Counted from the first letter of the stretch, positions 1 to 8,014 are shown. The stretch is 64,000 bases of DNA from Flagellimonas alvinocaridis (GCF_004916895.1 NZ_SNTZ01000002.1:248001-312000); one strand, 5' to 3'. Notes: a model not told the origin generated them from the sequence alone. Numbers and translations: made by a program.

Positions 1-164
1 ATTACGGTAGACAACCAGTGAATTTAGAGAACTCTTCTCCATGTTTTCATAGCAATTTTGTCCTATAAAATTACGCACGAATTAAAAATTGTTACTTTGT
101 TTTCAAAAGAGAAAAAGTTATTTTACCTTTAAATATAAATTTTGAAAGCTATTTTTCTTTACAT

Positions 165-617
165 ATGAAGGTCGATGAACTTAATTGGCAAATCTTGGGG
201 TATTTGCAGCGAAATGCCAGGGAATCTTTTGCCAATATTGGGCGTAAAGTTGGTCTTACACCGCCGGCGGTTGCAGAGCGTGTAAAAAAGATGGAGGACT
301 TGGGAATCATTGAGGGCTATGGTGCCAATATCTCTTACGTTTTGGCGGGTCATCAGCTTAAGGCAATTATTATGTTGAGGGCCTTTATGGGAAAACTGAA
401 GCCTTTTTTGGACAAGGTGAAGTCATTTCAAGAGGTGGTAAACTGTTATCGGATTACCGGGAACGAGAACATTATCATGGAAGTGGTGCTTCGGGACCAG
501 GCCCATTTGGAAAAATTTATTGACGAACTTATTGTGTACGGAGAATGTAGAACCCATATAGTATTAAGTAATGTTGTGGCCCATGCCCCAATAAAGAATG
601 GCAAGTTGATCAAGTAA
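165..617 (+). CDS. Lrp/AsnC family transcriptional regulator
   Basis: A DNA-binding regulator of the feast/famine (Lrp/AsnC) family, 150 residues, the usual family length. Residues 1-50 hold the winged helix-turn-helix (pattern LNWQILGYLQRNAR then IGRKVGLTPPAVAERVKKME). Residues 65-142 form the RAM effector-binding domain. Such proteins form dimers or octamers that sense an amino acid or other small metabolite and activate or repress transport and metabolic genes. The target and effector cannot be read from the context. The preceding 164 bases hold no recognisable gene. The call is safe at family level only. Confidence 0.93.
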   Translation: MKVDELNWQILGYLQRNARESFANIGRKVGLTPPAVAERVKKMEDLGIIEGYGANISYVLAGHQLKAIIMLRAFMGKLKPFLDKVKSFQEVVNCYRITGNENIIMEVVLRDQAHLEKFIDELIVYGECRTHIVLSNVVAHAPIKNGKLIK

Positions 618-686
618 ATTCCGATTAATGCATGGGTAATTGGAGTTCTTAACCTTTTTTGGCTAGATTTTTGTTGCAATAGAACT

Positions 687-2105
687 ATGAAAAAACCATA
701 CTTATTACTTTTTCTCTCAGGTATTCTGCTGACCTCTCTTTCAGCCCAAACCATAACCTTAAAAAAGGGGGAAATCATTGAGTCAATCCCGGCAAACGAT
801 TCCATTTCAAGTACTTTTTCGCTCTATCTTCCCACATATTTTACTACAGACAAGCAATGGCCTTTGTTGATGGTATTCAATTTGGAAGGTAAAGAAAAAC
901 AAGCCATGTCCATGTTTTTATCATCCGCTGAAGAGGAAGGCTATGTCTTGGCTGCGCCTAGGGTGTTAGATAGTATTTCATTGACCAATAATATGTTGGC
1001 AACGGCAGGTTCACTGGAAAGTATAACAGGCATGTTGCCTATTCAAAATGGGAGATTGTATGCGGCAGGTACAGATTCTGGAGGACGTTTTGCCAGTTTG
1101 GTGCCCACTTTTATCAAACAAGTAAAGGGGGTGATTTCCATAAGCGCATCACTCGCCAATACAGACTTACTAAATATAAAGGAACCCTTCCATTTCATTG
1201 GGATGGTCAACAAGAACCATTTTAATTACCCAACACTATTGTCGGATGAGAAAATATTGGACGCCTATAAATTTCCCAACCATATATTGTTGTTCGAAGA
1301 AAAAAGCGATTGGCCAGAAAAAGAATACCTGAAAAAAGGAATGCAGTTGTTCACTCTGCAGGCCATGGGAAGAAAATGGATACCCAGGGATTCTGCTTAT
1401 GTGGAAGCAGCTTTTCAAGAAGATTTGGAGAAGATAAACAGTCTTAAAAACTCTGGAAACTTTCTTGTGGCCGAGCAGTATTTAGGTGAAATGATGGGCA
1501 TGTACGGGGCGCTGAAAAATTTGGATTCACTTCGGAAAGTACAAAAGGAACTAAGAAAGAATAAGCAGTTTAGGGCCATGAGACGTGCCGAAAATGCCGC
1601 TTTTTTGAAGGAAACACTTTTAAAGGAAGACTATCAGTATTATATGGAAGAGGATTTGCTTACCCATAATTTTAAGAATTTGGGTTGGTGGAACTATCAA
1701 ATGACCGAGATAAACAAGTTTATCACAAGTTCCAACCCCTACGACGTGGAAATGGGAAACCGTTTGTTGGGTTTTGTGAATGCATTGGCAGCAGACAACA
1801 TTGAAATGGTCCAGACGAATGATGTTGTAGACCAAGATGCCCTTGCTTTTTTATATATGCTAAAAACGATCACGGAACCCAATAACTTCGAATTTTACCT
1901 CAAGACTATTTCCTTAAGCGCTAAGAACGAGGATTTTGGGACTTCTCTCTTCTACTTGGAGGAGGCTTTGAAAAAAGGATTCAAGGATAAAGAGAAGTTG
2001 TATGGATTGGAGCATACGGCCCTATTAAGGATAACCCCTGAGTTTAACACCTTGGTCTCCAAATATCTAAAAGACGCCCTTTACGATATTATTGAGGAAG
2101 AATAA
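687..2105 (+). CDS. Secreted alpha/beta-hydrolase-like protein with helical C-terminal region
   Basis: A 472-residue exported protein. Residues 1-20 are a signal peptide ending SLSA before Gln21. Residues 40-200 look like an alpha/beta-hydrolase core: a LYLPTYF strand, PLLMVFNLEG, and a nucleophile-elbow-like GTDSGG around Ser131. The elbow departs from the usual GxSxG, so catalysis is uncertain. Residues 230-470 are Lys/Glu-rich and helical, probably TPR-like. Substrate is unknown. The gene overlaps the convergent DJ-1-like gene by 17 bases at the 3' ends. Confidence 0.6.
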   Translation: MKKPYLLLFLSGILLTSLSAQTITLKKGEIIESIPANDSISSTFSLYLPTYFTTDKQWPLLMVFNLEGKEKQAMSMFLSSAEEEGYVLAAPRVLDSISLTNNMLATAGSLESITGMLPIQNGRLYAAGTDSGGRFASLVPTFIKQVKGVISISASLANTDLLNIKEPFHFIGMVNKNHFNYPTLLSDEKILDAYKFPNHILLFEEKSDWPEKEYLKKGMQLFTLQAMGRKWIPRDSAYVEAAFQEDLEKINSLKNSGNFLVAEQYLGEMMGMYGALKNLDSLRKVQKELRKNKQFRAMRRAENAAFLKETLLKEDYQYYMEEDLLTHNFKNLGWWNYQMTEINKFITSSNPYDVEMGNRLLGFVNALAADNIEMVQTNDVVDQDALAFLYMLKTITEPNNFEFYLKTISLSAKNEDFGTSLFYLEEALKKGFKDKEKLYGLEHTALLRITPEFNTLVSKYLKDALYDIIEEE

Positions 2106-2829
2106 GTTTTGGAACATCGTCAAGTTTCCAATCAATGACCAACCCGCCTGCTATGGATTCGGCAATTTCCTTTCCATATAGAAATTCGCATAGGTAGAGA
2201 GCCGCTTCAAAACTTTTTGCCCCACCTGCCGAGGTAATGAACTTTCCATCATGGACAAACAAAACGCTATCCTTGACATTGAGATGGGGGAACATTTCCC
2301 TGTACTTCCCAATATCACTTGGGAAAGTTGTGGAAACCACACTATCCAAAACTCCCGATTTGGCCAATACAAAGGCTCCATCACAATGCGAGGTCACAAA
2401 TAGGGCTACCTTGCTCACCTTACGCACAAAATTTAGCATTGTGGTATCTTTCAAGTCCGTATCCAAGTGATGCTCTGCGCTTGGAACCACCAAAATATCA
2501 ATTTTGGGCAATGCGTCCTGGGTGTAGTCAAAATCGGGAAGTATACGTATGCCCTCGAACGAGGTTATCGGTTTCAAAGTGTTGGCTACAGAAAAAGTGT
2601 TCATGGCCTTGATCCCTTTTCTGAACTGTGTATGCTGAAATATATCGAAAGGCGCCGTGAACTCCGTATTGTACACTCCATCCATGATCAAAAATCCCAC
2701 ATTGTATCGGTCAGGGTCCAAAGTTGGTAATATCCGCTGTTCTACCTGTTGGATTTCCTCTATTGATTTTTTCTCCGAACAAGCGGATAGAAAAACCAAG
2801 GTGGCTAAAAAGAATACTTTGTTCATCAT
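2089..2829 (-). CDS. DJ-1/PfpI family lipoprotein
   Basis: A 246-residue lipoprotein of the DJ-1/PfpI (class I glutamine amidotransferase-like) superfamily. The signal peptide ends in a lipobox (LSAC, Cys17). The family fold runs from about residue 42 to 235. The nucleophile-elbow cysteine is Cys149 in TSHCDGAFVLAKSG, and the following TSAGGAKSFEAALYLCEFL helix is typical of AraC-associated and isonitrile-hydratase-like members. Members are chaperones, glyoxalases or hydratases; which applies here is not visible. A second ATG one codon inside (MNK) may be the real start. The 3' end overlaps the convergent hydrolase gene by 17 bases. Confidence 0.8.
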   Translation of the reverse strand: MMNKVFFLATLVFLSACSEKKSIEEIQQVEQRILPTLDPDRYNVGFLIMDGVYNTEFTAPFDIFQHTQFRKGIKAMNTFSVANTLKPITSFEGIRILPDFDYTQDALPKIDILVVPSAEHHLDTDLKDTTMLNFVRKVSKVALFVTSHCDGAFVLAKSGVLDSVVSTTFPSDIGKYREMFPHLNVKDSVLFVHDGKFITSAGGAKSFEAALYLCEFLYGKEIAESIAGGLVIDWKLDDVPKLILPQ

Positions 2830-2888
2830 AGTGGCGCTAAGTTACCATTAAGAATGATTTCCACTACTTTTGTTGTAAAATTGAGTGA

Positions 2889-3527
2889 ATGAAATACGTG
2901 TTGACCCTAGTTGTGTTGATTATTTTGTCATGTGGCAATGGTAAGAAATATCATGACCAAGAGGAAAAGGTATCTTCCAAATCATCTTTGGTGGAGGATA
3001 TATTAAAATTTCAGAAAGAGACAAACGAAAGTTTTATGGACCCTGAAACCTCTCCACTCCCGGATAGATATCGCAAGGATTTTGAAGGACTGGATTTTTT
3101 TGAGCCTGACACTACCTATGTGGTCAAGGCAAAGTTTGTGTTGACTCCCGACGCCGTACCATTTTTGTTGCCCACCACCACAGATAGGAAAAGCCGAGAG
3201 GTGGTTTATGGAATTGCCCACTTTACCCTGAATGGAAGTGAACACCAGTTGGAAGTCTACCAAAGTCTGGATTTAATGGATGACGAGGAGTATGAAGATT
3301 ATCTGTTCCTCCCTTTTTTAGATGAAACCAACGGGGCAGAAACCTATGGGGGAGGACGTTATATAGACTTGTCCATTCCGGAAGGGGATACTCTTGTGAT
3401 TGATTTCAACAAGGCATACAATCCGTATTGTGTATATAACAAAAAGTACTCCTGCCCTCTCGTGCCAAGGCAAAATTATTTGAGAACTATGGTGAGAGCA
3501 GGAGTGAAAAACTTCAATAAAGACTAA
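2889..3527 (+). CDS. DUF1684 family lipoprotein
   Basis: A 212-residue lipoprotein with signal peptide and lipobox LSC (Cys15). Residues 75-205 match the DUF1684 fold: a FxLxG-type beta strand (HFTLNGSEHQLEVYQS), LFLPFLDETNG, ETYGGGRYIDL, and the conserved end AYNPYCVYNKKYSCPLVPR. The family is common in Bacteroidota and actinobacteria and has no assigned activity. The protein should face the periplasm or sit on the outer membrane. It stands alone, divergent from the DJ-1-like gene with a 59-base shared upstream region. Confidence 0.85.
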   Translation: MKYVLTLVVLIILSCGNGKKYHDQEEKVSSKSSLVEDILKFQKETNESFMDPETSPLPDRYRKDFEGLDFFEPDTTYVVKAKFVLTPDAVPFLLPTTTDRKSREVVYGIAHFTLNGSEHQLEVYQSLDLMDDEEYEDYLFLPFLDETNGAETYGGGRYIDLSIPEGDTLVIDFNKAYNPYCVYNKKYSCPLVPRQNYLRTMVRAGVKNFNKD

Positions 3528-3560
3528 AAAAGCCTTAATCCTAGTGGAGTAAGGCTTTCT
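3526..3560 (-). terminator. Rho-independent terminator between convergent genes
   Basis: A perfect 9-bp stem (AAAGCCTTA at 3529-3537 with TAAGGCTTT at 3550-3558) lies between the DUF1684 gene and the convergent porin gene. The run of A at 3526-3531 makes a U-tract on the minus-strand transcript, so it works best for the porin; it can also serve the plus strand. Confidence 0.8.
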
Positions 3561-3581
3561 CTTGGATAATTTTCCTTGGGA

Positions 3582-4634
3582 TTAAAAGGAATATATCGCA
3601 GCAAAAAGCACAGAGGCCAAGCTAGCTGTAGGGGCTCTGTCATTATCTATAAAAACATCTTCGGAAGCACTGTCCAAACGAATTTCAGGTTTTAGTATCA
3701 AATCGCCAACAGTGGCACTCCCTGTAAGTGTTAAGGCAAACACACTGGCATCACCATCCGCATCAAATTGATCTCCGATTGCGCCAAAGAAATCACCTTC
3801 CATGAAATATTCGCCGCGAAGGCCAATTGAAAAGTTTTCCGAGGTTTTATATTGTGGATAAAGGGCAACGCCTGTAAAAGTTCCGCCATCGTCTTCTTGA
3901 CTAAAGTGGGCGGCGTTTATACCCAGAAAGAATTCTTCGGAGACATCAAAGCCTCCCGTGAAGTCTACTTCAAATCCACCTTGGCTGTACAAGAAATTCA
4001 AAAACTGACCGGAATATCCCAACTGGGCTCCAACAGCGTAATCCCCGGTTCCATTCAATTCGGTCAAATCCGTGGGGTTCATTACAGCCAACATGGCAGA
4101 CCAATCACTTCCCAAATCAAAATCAGCCTTTAAGCCTGTATGGCTAAACGGGCCGTAGGAAAATAGATAAGATGTACTGTAATTAAAATTGGCAGCAGGA
4201 GAAATTACTTCATACCCTAAAAAGGTGTTGAAATTACCAAAGGTAAGTGTGACAGCATCGCTGACATTCCAGTATACATACAATTGGTTGACGATATCTC
4301 CTGTGGCGGAATACATCGGCGAGGCAAAAATAGCATCGGTTCCCCTGGGTCCAAAGACCAAATCGGCCACAAATCCTACCTTTTCTCCTTCATAGTTGGC
4401 GATGACGTTGGCCATACCCAGGGAGAATCCATCCAAATTGGCAAATGATGAACCTGGGGCAATGGCTTCCTCGCCATTTGGAGCTGTAATGTTTGATCTA
4501 TAATAGGCGTCAACAGTACCACTAAAATTGAATTTCGGCTTTTCTTCTTCTTGGGCAAACACACCCATAGAGATTAGCGCCAGTGCTGGAAAAGCGATTT
4601 TTTTTACGTAATTTGCATTCGTAATCTTTCTCAT
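3582..4634 (-). CDS. Outer-membrane beta-barrel porin (putative OmpL-like / bbp2 family)
   Basis: A 350-residue outer-membrane protein. Residues 1-27 are a signal peptide ending VFA before QEEEK. The rest is alternating-hydrophobicity strands: FNFSGTVDAYYRSN at the start, LTFGNFNTFLGYEVISP near residue 130, and a terminal strand ending in Phe (AAIYSF), the usual barrel signature. It resembles the putative beta-barrel porin family that lies next to ammonium transporters in flavobacteria, so it may admit ammonium or another nitrogen source (inference from position). It lies 122 bases downstream of amt on the same strand, with a hairpin between them. Confidence 0.8.
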   Translation of the reverse strand: MRKITNANYVKKIAFPALALISMGVFAQEEEKPKFNFSGTVDAYYRSNITAPNGEEAIAPGSSFANLDGFSLGMANVIANYEGEKVGFVADLVFGPRGTDAIFASPMYSATGDIVNQLYVYWNVSDAVTLTFGNFNTFLGYEVISPAANFNYSTSYLFSYGPFSHTGLKADFDLGSDWSAMLAVMNPTDLTELNGTGDYAVGAQLGYSGQFLNFLYSQGGFEVDFTGGFDVSEEFFLGINAAHFSQEDDGGTFTGVALYPQYKTSENFSIGLRGEYFMEGDFFGAIGDQFDADGDASVFALTLTGSATVGDLILKPEIRLDSASEDVFIDNDRAPTASLASVLFAAIYSF

Positions 4635-4708
4635 CTTGGAATCGTTTTAGATGCCCTTCTTGCGAGGGGCATACGGTTATTTAAATAGAGTTAGTTTGAA
4701 GATTATGT

Positions 4709-4741
4709 AACGGAGCGTTCTGCCAAACGCTCCGTTTTTTT
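4709..4741. terminator. Hairpin between amt and porin genes
   Basis: A perfect 11-bp inverted repeat (AACGGAGCGTT at 4709-4719 and AACGCTCCGTT at 4726-4736) with a six-base loop. The T run (4735-4741) is on the plus strand, although both flanking genes read on the minus strand. On the minus transcript the stem is followed only by UU ACAU. It may therefore be a leaky terminator or mRNA-stabilising stem that separates amt from the porin. Confidence 0.6.
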
Positions 4742-4756
4742 GTTTGAGCTAGTTAG

Positions 4757-6040
4757 TTAGTTGTTTTGGGAGGAAATGTGTTCCGGGTATGCCTCCATTC
4801 CGTGTTCGTGAAGGTCCAAGCCTTCTATTTCTTCTTTTTCGGAAACCCTAAGACCTATGGTCTTCTTTAAAATGAACAGTACAATGAATGATGCTGCTCC
4901 AGCCCAAAGGATATATGCCAGTGAACCGTAGGTTTGCACCCATAATAGTTTGGCACCGCCTCCATAGAACAATCCGCCATCCAAGGCAAAGAATCCAATA
5001 AGTACTGTGCCCAAAAAGCCACATACACCATGTACTGAAATAGCTCCTACTGGGTCATCAATTTTCAATTTCTTGTCAATGAATTCAATAGACGAGACCA
5101 CTACAATGCCACAAATAAGTCCAATGAAAAGAGCTCCAAAAGTGTTTACGGCACCACAACCTGCAGTAATGCCTACCAAACCGGCCAAAGCACCGTTCAA
5201 AGTCATGGAGATATCCGCCTTTCCGTATCTGGCCCAGCTAAAGAAGAGAGCCGCTATAGCTCCCATGGCTGCAGCAATATTGGTGTTGATGATAACGCCG
5301 ACTGCACCAACAGTGTTCTCTCCTCCCCAAGCCAATTGGGAACCACCGTTGAAACCAAACCATCCCAACCATAAAATAAACACACCTAGGGCGCCAAAGG
5401 CCATATTGTGACCGGGGATAACTTTTACTTTGCCATCTACGTATTTTCCAATTCGGGGACCTACCAAAATAGCGGCCACTAAAGCTGCTGCACCTCCAAC
5501 GGCATGAACCACAGAAGAGCCCGCAAAATCGATGAATCCGGCAGTGTTCAACCAAGCATCATCATCAAATGGCCAATACCAGCTACCGGATATGGGGTAG
5601 ATAAGGGTGGTGAGTACGGCTGAAAAGATAAGGTAGGTCGAAAATTTGGTCCTACCGGCTATGGCACCAGATACAATGGTAGCAGCTGTAGCACAGAAAA
5701 CGGTTTGGAAGAATAAGTTGTGCCAATCCGTTGCACTAAAAAAGAAATATCCTTGATCGGAAGGGCTTGATCTAAAAAAGCCTCCGCCTACAAGGTCGCT
5801 GCCGTACATAATGGCATAACCTACTGCCCAGAACATAATGGAGCCTATTGAAAGGTCCATAAAATTTTTCATTATAATATTGCCCGAGTTTTTACTGCGG
5901 GTAAATCCAATTTCCACTAGGGTGAATCCTGCCTGCATAAAGAAAACCAAAATGGCTGCAATGGTAATCCATAATGCACCCATGTCACCATTAATGGTTT
6001 CAATGGCTTTATCTATTGCTTCTTGTCCTTGTACAATCAT
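4757..6040 (-). CDS. amt: Ammonium transporter
   Basis: An inner-membrane ammonium channel of the Amt/MEP/Rh family, 427 residues, with about 11 membrane helices. The twin pore histidines are present: His179 in SSVVHAVGGAAALVAA and His337 in ISVHGVCGFLGT. The signature WYWPFDDDAWLN and DFAGSSVVH region near residue 155-180 is intact. The short C-terminal tail (EGLDLHEHGMEAYPEH) carries the conserved region that contacts PII in Amt proteins. The PII gene ends 33 bases upstream, so the two form the classic glnK-amt operon for ammonium uptake under nitrogen limitation. Confidence 0.96.
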   Translation of the reverse strand: MIVQGQEAIDKAIETINGDMGALWITIAAILVFFMQAGFTLVEIGFTRSKNSGNIIMKNFMDLSIGSIMFWAVGYAIMYGSDLVGGGFFRSSPSDQGYFFFSATDWHNLFFQTVFCATAATIVSGAIAGRTKFSTYLIFSAVLTTLIYPISGSWYWPFDDDAWLNTAGFIDFAGSSVVHAVGGAAALVAAILVGPRIGKYVDGKVKVIPGHNMAFGALGVFILWLGWFGFNGGSQLAWGGENTVGAVGVIINTNIAAAMGAIAALFFSWARYGKADISMTLNGALAGLVGITAGCGAVNTFGALFIGLICGIVVVSSIEFIDKKLKIDDPVGAISVHGVCGFLGTVLIGFFALDGGLFYGGGAKLLWVQTYGSLAYILWAGAASFIVLFILKKTIGLRVSEKEEIEGLDLHEHGMEAYPEHISSQNN

Positions 6041-6073
6041 AATCTAAGTTTTTTTGAGTTTTTGGCTGTTTGT

Positions 6074-6412
6074 TTAGTTAATTCCTGCGCTACCGCTTTC
6101 CTTGGTTCGTATCCTGTAAGCTTCTATCATGTCTGATACAAAGATTTTTCCATCACCTACGTTTCCAGTACTAGCGGTATCCAATAGGACATTAATGGTC
6201 CTTTCCAAAAAATCATCCGAAACCACAATGACCAGATACCTTCGTTGTATATCACTGGTACTATAGGATATGCCTCGGTATACATGTCCCTGTTTCTCGT
6301 TTCCAACTCCAGTCACATCCCAGTAACTGAAGAAGTTGACCTCAATCTGATGTAGGGCTTTTTTCACCTCATCAAATTTTGATTTTCTAATAATTGCCTC
6401 GACTTTTTTCAT
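6074..6412 (-). CDS. glnK: PII family nitrogen regulatory protein
   Basis: A 112-residue PII signal protein that binds ATP/ADP and 2-oxoglutarate and plugs the adjacent Amt channel. Visible family marks are MKKVEAIIRKSKFDEVKKAL at the N-terminus, the T-loop with YRGISY (Tyr50 equivalent to the uridylylated Tyr51 of E. coli), the B-loop TGNVGDGKIFV, and the C-loop RIRTKESG. The T-loop spacing differs slightly from E. coli (EKQGHVYRG in place of RQKGHTELYRG). First gene of the operon, 33 bases before amt. A palindrome about 100 bases upstream is the probable control site. GlnK rather than GlnB is chosen from the amt linkage. Confidence 0.94.
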   Translation of the reverse strand: MKKVEAIIRKSKFDEVKKALHQIEVNFFSYWDVTGVGNEKQGHVYRGISYSTSDIQRRYLVIVVSDDFLERTINVLLDTASTGNVGDGKIFVSDMIEAYRIRTKESGSAGIN

Positions 6413-6435
6413 AATAATACGGTTAATTGATTTCC

Positions 6436-6443
6436 CAAATATA
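6436..6443 (-). promoter_or_regulatory. Probable -7 element of the glnK-amt promoter
   Basis: On the minus strand this reads TATATTTG, an exact match to the Bacteroidota -7 consensus TAnnTTTG, about 24 bases before the glnK start codon. No TTTG lies at the -33 position, which would fit a promoter that needs an activator. Confidence 0.55.
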
Positions 6444-6512
6444 TGTTAAACCATATAAGACCATATATCTTTAGGGGGTATAGGTCCAATTTTTATTAAA
6501 ATAAAAAATCAC

Positions 6513-6530
6513 CCCCTAAAATTTTAGGGG
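6513..6530. promoter_or_regulatory. Perfect 18-bp palindrome upstream of glnK-amt
   Basis: CCCCTAAAATTTTAGGGG is an exact palindrome, 100 bases before glnK and about 70 bases before its -7 box. A related half-site, TTAGGGGGTAT, recurs at 6471-6481, against TTAGGGGTAT at 6524-6533. The spacing between the two copies is about 52-53 bases, near five helical turns. This looks like an operator for a nitrogen or other regulator acting from upstream; the protein is unknown. Confidence 0.55.
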
Positions 6531-6681
6531 TATGCTATTTTAATTATGTTTTTTATGGAATATTGATGAATATGTTTTTTCCAGAAAGGATAAAACGCAA
6601 GATTTTGATGCGCAAACGAAAGAGCTGGCGACTAATTGTTAAAAATTTAACAAAATGAAGAGGCGTTTCAGGAATTATAAC

Positions 6682-7062
6682 TTACTCGCCGAACTTGGAG
6701 AGCCATAATCCTAAGACAACGGCAAAAATGCCGATAACAATGCTGGAAATTAGATAGATGGAAAAATGAAGCAATTCACTGTTCTTGAGAAGAAAGTGTT
6801 TTTCAAAAGCAAAAGCGGAAAAAGTAGTGAAACCTCCGCAAAAGCCCGTTGCCAAAAATAGTGTGGAATTTTGGGATAATAGATTGCTTTTGGCGGATAA
6901 GCCCAAAATAAGGCCAATAAGGAGGCAACCAATTATATTTACCAAAAAAGTACCAAAGAAAAAATTTGGGAACAAGGGGTTCAAGGGTTTTGAAATGGCA
7001 TACCTAAGAACGCTGCCAAATCCACCCCCTAAAAAAACAAGAATGGCCTGTTTCATACCCAA
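6682..7062 (-). CDS. crcB: Fluoride channel FluC/CrcB
   Basis: A 126-residue, four-helix inner-membrane fluoride exporter of the Fluc family, which works as an antiparallel dimer. Key motifs are GGGFGSVLRYAIS at residues 12-24, GTFLVNIIGCLLIG with the pore asparagine near residue 42, and GFCGGFTTFSAFAFE, whose Phe and Thr/Ser line the fluoride and central Na sites. Two starts are possible (MGM or the internal MKQ). No fluoride riboswitch is visible upstream. A 59-residue membrane peptide gene ends 9 bases before it on the same strand and is probably co-transcribed. Confidence 0.95.
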   Translation of the reverse strand: MGMKQAILVFLGGGFGSVLRYAISKPLNPLFPNFFFGTFLVNIIGCLLIGLILGLSAKSNLLSQNSTLFLATGFCGGFTTFSAFAFEKHFLLKNSELLHFSIYLISSIVIGIFAVVLGLWLSKFGE

Positions 7063-7071
7063 ATGTACAAA

Positions 7072-7251
7072 CTATACTGCTTTTTTGTACTCGGTTTCAG
7101 AAGACTCTTGGGGGAAGAACTTTGTAATAGTGGTCTCTGAAATTTTTTGAATCGGTTTTTTAAATCCTTTTCTACTTTTAGTGGCACTGAAAATTAAAAA
7201 AAGGCCATTGATTGCGAGCAAAACAAAAAATAGGCTAAAAAAAGTTGTCAT
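7072..7251 (-). CDS. Small single-helix membrane peptide (59 residues) upstream of crcB
   Basis: An ATG-to-TAG frame of 59 codons on the minus strand. Residues 3-23 are a strongly hydrophobic helix starting MTTFFSLFF, followed by a basic stretch (TKSRKGFKKPIQK) and an acidic-polar tail ending YKKAV. It ends 9 bases before crcB. Its first 30 residues align without gaps to two peptides at 27588-27671 and 27778-27870: Phe4, Phe5, Asn15 and Ser22 are the same in all three. That shared pattern at separate loci is the main evidence that it is a real gene. The topology is probably N-terminus out, basic C-terminus in the cytoplasm. Function unknown. Confidence 0.65.
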   Translation of the reverse strand: MTTFFSLFFVLLAINGLFLIFSATKSRKGFKKPIQKISETTITKFFPQESSETEYKKAV

Positions 7252-7366
7252 TTATTTCTGCTAAACAATTGTTAAACAAAAGTACGTTTTTTCCTATAGG
7301 TTTGGATTATTTAGCGCTATAAAAGTTGTCAACCTCTCGTTTTTTGTGGGGAATCTAATTCTTATG

Positions 7367-7555
7367 TTAATTTTTAAGAAAGTTCTTGATCAAGAATAGG
7401 ATAGCAATAAAAGTCATAAAAGAAATCAGCACCCATTTAACGCCTTTATAATTTTTCTTATGTAATTTTTTGTCCTTTCTATATGTGAAAGAGATGATTG
7501 CCACAAATGCTATGATAAAAAGTAGCGCAAAAATTAACTGTCCTGAGCTGAACAT
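7367..7555 (-). CDS. Conserved small two-helix membrane protein
   Basis: A 62-residue protein with two hydrophobic helices, residues 5-24 (IFALLFIIAFVAIISF) and 42-60 (WVLISFMTFIAILFLIKNF), joined by a highly basic loop YRKDKKLHKKNYKG. By the positive-inside rule the loop is cytoplasmic. Small proteins of this form occur in many flavobacteria without a known role. It is divergent from the MazG-like gene with only 40 bases between start codons. I do not recognise a function. Confidence 0.7.
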   Translation of the reverse strand: MFSSGQLIFALLFIIAFVAIISFTYRKDKKLHKKNYKGVKWVLISFMTFIAILFLIKNFLKN

Positions 7556-7595
7556 ATTTTTTATTTTTATGCAAAGCTAAATCAAATCGAGTATA

Positions 7596-7982
7596 ATGAA
7601 AAGTAAAATAAAGGCGGTGGAGTTGTTCCACAATTCTTTTGGTCTAGGTGTTTCAACCAAGCCAAAGGCAAATTTGGGAAAAGAGAAAAACTTATTGAGG
7701 TTTAATCTTATGGATGAGGAGAACCAAGAGTATTTGGAGGCGGCCAATGATGGTGATTTAATTGAAGTGGCTGATGCCTTGGGAGACATGCTTTACATTC
7801 TGTGCGGAACCATCTTGGAGCATGGCATGCAATATAAGATTGAAGAGGTTTTTGAAGAAATTCAACGAAGTAACATGAGCAAGTTGGGATCGGATGGAAA
7901 ACCTATATATAGGGAGGATGGAAAAGTGATGAAGGGGCCAAATTATTTTAAACCAGATATTCAATCCATTATGGACAAATAA
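7596..7982 (+). CDS. MazG-like nucleotide pyrophosphohydrolase
   Basis: A 128-residue all-alpha NTP pyrophosphatase of the MazG/HisE superfamily. The metal-binding pattern is visible as MDEENQEYLEAA (Glu pair) followed by LIEVADALGDMLYI (Glu and Asp), the ExxE...ExxD arrangement that holds Mg2+. The C-terminal MSKLGSDGKPIYREDGKVMKGPNYFKPD tail is seen in phosphoribosyl-ATP pyrophosphohydrolase-like and phage-type MazG proteins. It probably hydrolyses a non-canonical or excess (d)NTP to the monophosphate and PPi. Single gene, followed by a bidirectional terminator. Confidence 0.85.
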   Translation: MKSKIKAVELFHNSFGLGVSTKPKANLGKEKNLLRFNLMDEENQEYLEAANDGDLIEVADALGDMLYILCGTILEHGMQYKIEEVFEEIQRSNMSKLGSDGKPIYREDGKVMKGPNYFKPDIQSIMDK

Positions 7983-8008
7983 AAAAGGCACCTTTAGGTG
8001 CCCTTTTT
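7981..8008. terminator. Bidirectional terminator between MazG-like gene and ilvE
   Basis: A 7-bp stem (GGCACCT at 7987-7993, AGGTGCC at 7996-8002) has A residues before it and T residues after it, so it can end both convergent transcripts. Confidence 0.85.
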
Positions 8009-8014
8009 ATTAAC

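Noticed and set aside
4709..4741. Repeat family linking the hairpin at 4709 to that at 57113
   Set aside because: Both contain GCTCCG/CGGAGC stems and stand near TTAGTTAGTTG, but loops and flanks differ and no longer identity exists.
7252..7366. Fluoride riboswitch upstream of crcB
   Set aside because: The minus-strand sequence upstream of the crcB unit lacks the conserved fluoride aptamer pieces (paired GGnGAUGG and CUCCU elements).
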